NCBI GenBank assembly: GCA_964392615.1
Contig: CAYMRB010000074.1
Location: 1-28,282 of the forward strand
DNA: 28,282 bases
Origin: CAYMRB01 sp964392615
Lineage (GTDB): Bacteria > Planctomycetota > UBA8108
Direction of reading: 5' to 3'
Made by a program: the position numbers and the translations under genes. The notes under the pieces were generated by a model. That model was not told the origin of the DNA and ran no database searches. It was given only the letters and a program-made list of their open reading frames with translations. The stretch's first letter is position 1; each line of letters starts with the position of its first letter. Below are positions 23,042-28,282 of the stretch, in pieces.

Positions 23042-25933
23042 ATGCAAGCGGACGAATCCGAGCCGGGCCGCATCGACGAAGAAGCACGTCGGGAGTACGA
23101 GCGCGCGTGGAGCGGCGGCCGTCCGGCGCCGATCGAGTCGTTCCTGCCGCCGACGTCCCACGCCGACCACCTGGCGACTCTCGAAGAGCTCGTCGCGATC
23201 GAGCTCGAATTCGGATGGAAGGCGTGGGGCGAGCAGCGTCCCGGCGCGAAGCGACCAGCGCGCGTCGAGGAGTACCTCCTGCGGTTCGAACGCCTGCGCG
23301 AGGGCGCCGTATTGATGCGCCTCCTGCGCGAGGAGTTTCTCGTGCGTCATCGCTACGGCGATCGGCCGCAGCGAGAGGAGTACTGCGAGCGCTTTCCGGC
23401 GCTGGTCGACACGCCGGAGCGGATGGGCACGCTGCCGCTCTGGGAGGGTGCGGAACGCGGATCGCACAGCGGAGCACCCGGTACCTTGCCGCAGGTTCCG
23501 GGCTACGAGATCACGGACACCCTCGGTCGCGGTGCGATGGGCATCGTGTATCGAGCACGCCAGCTCGATCTCGACCGGCCGGTCGCGTTGAAGATGCTCG
23601 TCGCTGGCGCGCACGCCGGCGAGGAAGAGCTCGCGCGCTTCCACGTCGAGGCCGAGGCGGCCGCACGCTTGCGCCACCCGAATGTCGTGCAGATCTGGGA
23701 AATCGGCACGCATGACGGCTGTCCGTACCTATCGCTCGAGTACGTCGAAGGGGGCAATCTCGCCGATCGTCTCGGGGGCAAGCCTCTGCCCCCTCGCGAG
23801 GCGGCTCGGTTGGTCGAGATCCTCGCCGGCGCCGTGCACCGAGCGCACGAAGGCGGCATCGTCCACCGCGACCTGAAGCCCGAGAACATCCTGTTGAGCG
23901 CCGACGGGACTCCGAAGATCGGCGACTTCGGTCTCGCGAAGTGGCTGGAGGGCGCGCCGGGCTCGACGCCGGTGCGCACGCGGACCGGCGACATCATGGG
24001 GACGCCGGGCTATATGTCGCCGGAGCAGGCGGCCGGCAAGGCCAAGGAAGTCGGTCCGGCGGCCGACATCTGGGCGCTCGGGTCGATCCTCTACGAGGCG
24101 ATGATCGGCCACGCGCCCTTCCGCGCCGAGACGCCGTGGGACTCGGTCGCGCTCCTCATGACCGAGGAGCCGATCTCGCCGCGACGCGTCCGCCCCTCGG
24201 TCCCGACCGACCTCGACACGATCTGTCTCAAGTGCCTCGAAAAAGATCCGGCGAAGCGCTACGCGACGAGCGCGGATCTCGCGGTAGACCTCGGACGGTT
24301 CCTGCGCGGCGAATCGATTCTCGCGCGACCGACGGGCGCGTGGGGTCGCTCGACGAAGTGGGTCAAGCGCAAGCCGCTTGCCGCAGCGCTGATCTTCGTC
24401 ATCGTCTCAGCCGGGCTGAGCTTGCTCACCGGCAGCCTCTGGTACAACGAGAAGCTCAGCGACGCTCTCGAACGCGAGAAGGAGCAGCTCGAGGAGACGG
24501 AGCGGCAGCGCGAGTGGGCGCGCGCCAACCTCGGGAAGGCGCGCGGCGCGGTCGATCGCATGCTGACCCGCGTGGCCGAGGGGCCGCTGGCGAAGACGCC
24601 GCGTATGGAGCAGGTGTCGCGACAGCTGCTCGAAGACGCTCTCGAGTTCTATCAGGGCTTTCTCGCGCAGGAGAGCGACAGCGAGGAGATTCGCCGCGAC
24701 ACGGCCCGCGCGTACCGGCGCGTCGGCGATATCCACATGAAGCTCGGCGGAAGCGAGCCGTCCGAGAAGGCCTATCGGGAGGGAATCGCGATGCAGGAGG
24801 AGCTCGTCGAGGAGTTCCCCGACCGTTCCGATCTCGCGACCGACCTCGCGGACTCGCTCAACAACGTCGGCCTCCTCCTCGCGGCGACGGGACGACACGA
24901 AGCGGCGGAGACGGCGTTTCGTCGCGCGATCACGATCTCGAACGAGCTGGTCGAGCGGTTCGGTGCGCGCGGGGAGATCCTGCTCCGGCTCGGGGAGTTC
25001 CACCACGGGCTCGGGACGTTCTTCTCGGACCGCGGGCGCTCGGACGAGGCCGAGGTCGAGCTGCGGCGCGGGCTGGAGATTCTCGAAAGACTCGCTTCGC
25101 CCGATGCCGCAGCGGTGCTCCGCAAGCAGCTCGCTCGAACGAGTGCGAATCTCGGCCTCCTGTTGCGCAACTTCGAGCGTTTCGACGAGGCGGAGCCGCT
25201 CCTTCGGCGGGCGGCCGCTCTCCAGAGCGAGCTCGTCGCGGAGTTCCCCGAGGTGCCGGAGTATCGCGCGGGGCTCGGCAGTACCTACAACACGCTCGGC
25301 ATCCTGCTCGCCGATCGCAGGCGCGCGTCAGAGGCGGACGAAGCGTACGGCAAGGCGCTCGAGTACGGACGATCTCTGGCCGCCGACTTCCCGTCGGTGG
25401 TCGACTACCAGTCCGCGGTCGGCATCACGCTCCACAACCGCGCCGAGCTCGCGATACGAGCCGCCGACCACCGGCGCGCCGTCGAGCTTCTCGACGATGC
25501 GATTCGCTACCAATTGGCGGCGCACCGGGCGCGTGCGACCGAGGCCGCGTATCGATTCAATCTGCGCAACCACCATTCGGCGCTCGGCGAGTCGCTCGTC
25601 GAGATCGGCCACCACCGACGCGCGGCAGAGGTCGCGCGGCGACTGCCGACCTTCTTGCCGGACAGCGCGAGCGCCCATCGGCTGGCGGCCGGCTTCCTCG
25701 CGCAGTGCATCGGCCTCGCGCGGAAGGACGGCGCGCTGTCGGCGGACGATCGCGACGCGGCGATGCGGGACTACGCCGCCGACGCGGTCGCGATGCTACG
25801 CGCGGCCGCCGAGCGAGGGAAGGCCGACATGCTCGATTGGATGGTCGCAGCCGACCTCGGGTCGCTACGCGCTCGCGAGGAGTTCAAGGCGTTCATCGCC
25901 GAGCGCATGAAGCGCGGCGCAGGCGGCGACTGA
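23042..25933 (+). CDS. transmembrane Ser/Thr protein kinase with C-terminal TPR-like repeats
   Basis: 963 residues from the ATG at 23042, set by GGAGG upstream; 28 more residues are open before it. Residues 1-154 form a helical N-terminal region with FLPPTSHADHLATLEELV and a YLLRFERL repeat-like segment, common in planctomycetal kinases. The kinase domain is about 155-425: glycine loop GRGAMG, Lys184 (VALKML), HRDLKPEN with Asp277, DFG with Asp295, then TGDIMGTPGYMSPEQAAGK. All catalytic residues are present. A transmembrane helix lies at about 446-467 (PLAAALIFVIVSAGLSLLTG), then a Glu-rich coiled coil and TPR-like repeats from about 540 to 900. The kinase is thus cytoplasmic and the repeat part probably periplasmic. 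The convergent ECF sigma gene is 11 bases away and may be its target. Confidence 0.92.
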   Translation: MQADESEPGRIDEEARREYERAWSGGRPAPIESFLPPTSHADHLATLEELVAIELEFGWKAWGEQRPGAKRPARVEEYLLRFERLREGAVLMRLLREEFLVRHRYGDRPQREEYCERFPALVDTPERMGTLPLWEGAERGSHSGAPGTLPQVPGYEITDTLGRGAMGIVYRARQLDLDRPVALKMLVAGAHAGEEELARFHVEAEAAARLRHPNVVQIWEIGTHDGCPYLSLEYVEGGNLADRLGGKPLPPREAARLVEILAGAVHRAHEGGIVHRDLKPENILLSADGTPKIGDFGLAKWLEGAPGSTPVRTRTGDIMGTPGYMSPEQAAGKAKEVGPAADIWALGSILYEAMIGHAPFRAETPWDSVALLMTEEPISPRRVRPSVPTDLDTICLKCLEKDPAKRYATSADLAVDLGRFLRGESILARPTGAWGRSTKWVKRKPLAAALIFVIVSAGLSLLTGSLWYNEKLSDALEREKEQLEETERQREWARANLGKARGAVDRMLTRVAEGPLAKTPRMEQVSRQLLEDALEFYQGFLAQESDSEEIRRDTARAYRRVGDIHMKLGGSEPSEKAYREGIAMQEELVEEFPDRSDLATDLADSLNNVGLLLAATGRHEAAETAFRRAITISNELVERFGARGEILLRLGEFHHGLGTFFSDRGRSDEAEVELRRGLEILERLASPDAAAVLRKQLARTSANLGLLLRNFERFDEAEPLLRRAAALQSELVAEFPEVPEYRAGLGSTYNTLGILLADRRRASEADEAYGKALEYGRSLAADFPSVVDYQSAVGITLHNRAELAIRAADHRRAVELLDDAIRYQLAAHRARATEAAYRFNLRNHHSALGESLVEIGHHRRAAEVARRLPTFLPDSASAHRLAAGFLAQCIGLARKDGALSADDRDAAMRDYAADAVAMLRAAAERGKADMLDWMVAADLGSLRAREEFKAFIAERMKRGAGGD

Positions 25934-25944
25934 GTCCGGAGTAC

Positions 25945-26541
25945 CTACGAAGCGGCGCTCTCCAACCTCGCGCGCACGCGCTCGAGCAATCGACGCACGG
26001 TCCGCTCCGAGCACTGCAGCTCGGCCGCGATCTCCTCCTGCTTCGCGTCCTGCAGGCGCAGCTCGACGACCCGCTGCTCCTCGGGGCCGAGGGACTGGAG
26101 GAGCTTGCGAAACTGCTCCGCGAACTCGACGGCTGCCTCGGGCGTCGGAGCGCGATCGACGGGATCGTAGAAGAACGTGCCGCTCTCGTCGAGGACCGGC
26201 GCGGCGTCGACCTCGCGATCGAGGCCGCGCTTCTTGCGCAGGTGGAAGCGCGCCTGTTCGCGCACTTTCGTCAGCGTGATCGTACACAGCAGGCGCCACA
26301 GGCTCTCGCTTCCTGCCAGCTGGAACTGACCACCAGCGACGCGCCGCAGGAACGTCCGGAACGCGGACTGCACGATGTCCTGCGGATCGAGGCGACGGCG
26401 CAACGGACGGGCGAGGTGCTTCCCCGCGATGCGCTCCAACGCGTCGCTGTACCGATCGCAGAACTCGCGCACGACGGCATCGTCGCCGCCGCGCAAGCCG
26501 TCGATCATACGCTGGAAGTGCTGTTCGTCGTCGGTATCCAT
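25945..26541 (-). CDS. ECF-type RNA polymerase sigma factor
   Basis: 198 residues. The sigma-2 region contains LDPQDIVQSAFRTFLRRV (core-binding and -10 recognition), followed by ESLWRLLCTITLTKVREQARFH. After a linker of about 45 residues (DREVDAAPVLDESGTFFYDP) comes sigma-4, LGPEEQRVVELRLQDAKQEEIAAELQ and CSERTVRRLLERVRARL, the helix-turn-helix for the -35. No anti-sigma factor gene is adjacent. Instead a Ser/Thr kinase gene lies convergent at 11 bases and the cytochrome gene is just upstream in the same direction, 4 bases away. ECF groups controlled by neighbouring kinases are known, and planctomycetes have many. The linker has Thr and Ser/Tyr positions that could be phosphorylated; that is inference. 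Confidence 0.9.
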   Translation of the reverse strand: MDTDDEQHFQRMIDGLRGGDDAVVREFCDRYSDALERIAGKHLARPLRRRLDPQDIVQSAFRTFLRRVAGGQFQLAGSESLWRLLCTITLTKVREQARFHLRKKRGLDREVDAAPVLDESGTFFYDPVDRAPTPEAAVEFAEQFRKLLQSLGPEEQRVVELRLQDAKQEEIAAELQCSERTVRRLLERVRARLESAAS

Positions 26542-26545
26542 CAGC

Positions 26546-26551
26546 TCACCT
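26546..26551 (-). promoter_or_regulatory. Shine-Dalgarno AGGTGA fused to the stop codon of the upstream gene
   Basis: On the minus strand AGGTGA supplies both the ribosome binding site of the sigma factor (4 bases before its ATG at 26541) and the TGA stop of the cytochrome gene. The two genes must be co-transcribed, and translation is probably coupled. Confidence 0.65.
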
Positions 26552-28282
26552 GATCGACATCAAGTACTCGATCAGCCCTGCCATCTCGTCCTTCGTCATC
26601 TGATCCTCGAGCGCCTCCGGCATGATCGACATGTCACTCGACTCGAGGAATTGGATGTCGGCGCGAAGCACGGTATCGCTCAGTCCTTCGCCTCGCTGCA
26701 GCGTGACGCTGGTGGCCGTCTCCGCGGTGATCATGCCGGTGATCAACACGCCCTTCTTCGTCATCAGCGTGTAGCTCAGGTACTGGGGGTTCACCTCGCG
26801 ATTCGGATCGAGGAGGCTCAGGAGGATCGTCTCCCGACCGCGGTTCTTGATCGACGCCAACGGCAGGCCGAGATCGTAACCCACGCCCTCGAGCTTGTGA
26901 CACGTCGCGCAGATCTTCTTGAACACCTCCTTGCCGCGCGTCTTGTCGCCCGGCATCGCGAGAACGTCGCGGTACGCGTCGACGACTTCCTTGCGATTGC
27001 CGATCCGCCTGTCGCCGAAGAGCTCGGCGGCGCGTTCCGAGATCTTCTCGTTCGGATGCCCCAGCAGGACCCGGAGCCGCGCGGGATCGAGCTGGGAGGC
27101 GACGATTCGCTCGTCCTCGATCGCCCCCAGCAGCGCCGGCAGACGATCACCGCGCGCGAACAGCGCCTCGGTCGCCTCGCCGCGTACCGCGGGGCTGAAT
27201 CCGTCCCACGCGTCGATGATCACGGCAGCTATCTTGTCCGATTCGAACCTCCCGAGAGCCTGCAGCGCCGCCGCCTGCACCGCGCCCGGCTCTCGACTGT
27301 CGAGGAGTGACGACAGGACTTCGCGCACCTCGTCGAACGGCGCCGAGGCCAGCGATCGAATGGCGCCCACGCGTTTGTCGACCGGCTGCGCAGCGTTCGC
27401 GGCCGTCTTCTTCGCCTGGACTAGGAGGTCGGCGAGCACGTCGGCCATGTTCCCGCCGCTGAGCTGCGCGAGAAGCGGGCTGCCGGATGCCTCGAGGCCC
27501 TTGCTCAGGCCACGGACGACGCCGCGCACCGCTGCGCTCTCCGTCGACGGGACCGCGTCCAGGGTCTTGAACACGGTCGCCACCTGGTCGCTTCGACCCT
27601 GCCGCCCCGCTTGTTCGGCGAGGGCCTCGAGCAGCGCCCGACCCGGTCCGCTCGATCGCCACGCGGGCTTCGCGATCATGAGAGCGAACAGATCGCCGGC
27701 GCGCCCCATCGTCGAGCTGAGGACGGCCAAGCGGATCCAGCGGTTGCCAGCGTCTCGTTCGGCGATGGAGGCCAGCGCTGCCGTGGCCGATGGGCTCGCG
27801 ATTTCGCCGAGCGTGTACGCGAGCTGGTGACGGACCCCGACGTCGTCGTCCGAGGCCAACGCGCAAAGTCCCGCCTGCAACGCGTACGCGCCGTCGAGCA
27901 CCCCTTCCGACAGGCGCACCGCATGCTCTCGAACGCGCGGATGCTCGTCGCCGAGCGCGGCGACGGCGACCTCCGGCGCAAGCCCGCCCTGCGCGGCCAA
28001 CGCGTACAGCGCGTGCATGCGACCGAGGGGTGACGACGACGACGCGGATAGCTTCGCGAGCCGCTCGATCACCGCCGAATCCTGTCGCTCGTACAGCAGA
28101 CGACTGGCCGTGCGGCGATGCCAGCCGTTGGGATGCGCGAGCAGCTCGACCAGCTTCTCGCTCGACAACGCGCCGAGCCGTTCCCGCCGCGGCGGCCTGA
28201 ATCCGGTGGGAGCGATCCGGTAGATGCGACCGCGGTCGTTTCCGGCATTGAGGTCGATGTACTTCTTGACCGACGGCGGCAC
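26546..28282 (-). CDS. PVC-type HEAT/cytochrome c protein (membrane-bound dehydrogenase family), C-terminal part
   Basis: The gene runs off the right end of the window; 578 residues are visible and the N-terminal, usually beta-propeller dehydrogenase, part is missing. The visible start, KKYIDLNAGNDRGRIYRI, is the typical end of that propeller in PVC bacteria. Next come HEAT-like helical repeats (HPNGWHRRTASRLLYER, DEHPRVREHAVRLSEG, DDDVGVRHQLAYTLGEI and others) over about 380 residues. The last 140 residues are a cytochrome c domain: KEVFKKICATCHKLEGVGYDLGL with the CxxCH haem site at 26897-26911, LLSLLDPNREVNPQYLSY, and SIMPEALEDQMTKDEMAGLIEYL with a candidate Met ligand. It should be periplasmic, oxidising a carbohydrate or alcohol and passing electrons on through haem. 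The sigma factor gene follows after 4 bases. Confidence 0.88.
   Translation of the reverse strand: MPPSVKKYIDLNAGNDRGRIYRIAPTGFRPPRRERLGALSSEKLVELLAHPNGWHRRTASRLLYERQDSAVIERLAKLSASSSSPLGRMHALYALAAQGGLAPEVAVAALGDEHPRVREHAVRLSEGVLDGAYALQAGLCALASDDDVGVRHQLAYTLGEIASPSATAALASIAERDAGNRWIRLAVLSSTMGRAGDLFALMIAKPAWRSSGPGRALLEALAEQAGRQGRSDQVATVFKTLDAVPSTESAAVRGVVRGLSKGLEASGSPLLAQLSGGNMADVLADLLVQAKKTAANAAQPVDKRVGAIRSLASAPFDEVREVLSSLLDSREPGAVQAAALQALGRFESDKIAAVIIDAWDGFSPAVRGEATEALFARGDRLPALLGAIEDERIVASQLDPARLRVLLGHPNEKISERAAELFGDRRIGNRKEVVDAYRDVLAMPGDKTRGKEVFKKICATCHKLEGVGYDLGLPLASIKNRGRETILLSLLDPNREVNPQYLSYTLMTKKGVLITGMITAETATSVTLQRGEGLSDTVLRADIQFLESSDMSIMPEALEDQMTKDEMAGLIEYLMSIR

Noticed and set aside
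1..28282. Mobile element, phage or defence island
   Set aside because: I saw no transposase, integrase, terminal repeats, tRNA attachment site or known defence gene.

Overview
The window is a GC-rich chromosomal fragment, densely coding on both strands, with no rRNA, tRNA, CRISPR array, insertion sequence or phage gene that I can see. It most likely comes from a member of the Planctomycetota or a close PVC relative. Four things point that way: (i) a partial HEAT/cytochrome c protein at 26546-28282 of the PVC-type membrane-bound dehydrogenase family; (ii) a large Ser/Thr kinase with a transmembrane segment and TPR-like repeats (23042-25933) next to an ECF sigma factor (25945-26541); (iii) several large secreted glycoside hydrolases without any SusC/SusD pair; (iv) a Tat-exported lipoprotein of the sugar isomerase fold. 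No gene-free stretch is longer than about 300 bases.

Layout. 1-641: C-terminal end of a GH63/GH37-like glycosidase. 649-2424: secreted HEAT plus alpha/beta-hydrolase protein that has lost its nucleophile. 2669-3910: flavin-dependent halogenase-like enzyme. 5939-3937 (minus): a two-gene unit in which a CAT/E2-fold protein is coupled through an ATGA overlap to a Gfo/Idh/MocA oxidoreductase. 6238-8914: a small membrane protein, a CPBP (CAAX-like) intramembrane protease, and a cystathionine gamma-lyase/synthase family enzyme.

9020-20471 is a carbohydrate region: a GH95-like hydrolase, a sugar isomerase-fold Tat lipoprotein, a small Cys-rich (metallothionein-like) lipoprotein, a GH172 (DUF2961) enzyme, and divergently from it a GH78 alpha-L-rhamnosidase followed by an unrecognised 823-residue secreted protein. 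Together these suggest removal of fucose/galactose-, furanose- and rhamnose-type residues from a complex plant or algal polysaccharide; this is inferred from family membership. 20475-22796 encodes a surface lipoprotein with a glycine stalk and beta-sandwich domains. 23042-28282 is a signalling and redox block: kinase, ECF sigma factor and PVC cytochrome, the last two apparently co-transcribed.

The features most worth a second look are the secreted protein behind GH78 (possible new hydrolase family), the Cys-rich lipoprotein, two proteins with catalytic residues missing (the HEAT/hydrolase and the E2-like protein), the orphan halogenase, and the kinase/sigma/cytochrome locus. Five of six convergent gene pairs are separated by 26 bases or fewer, or overlap. 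The sixth pair has a spacer filled with strong hairpins.
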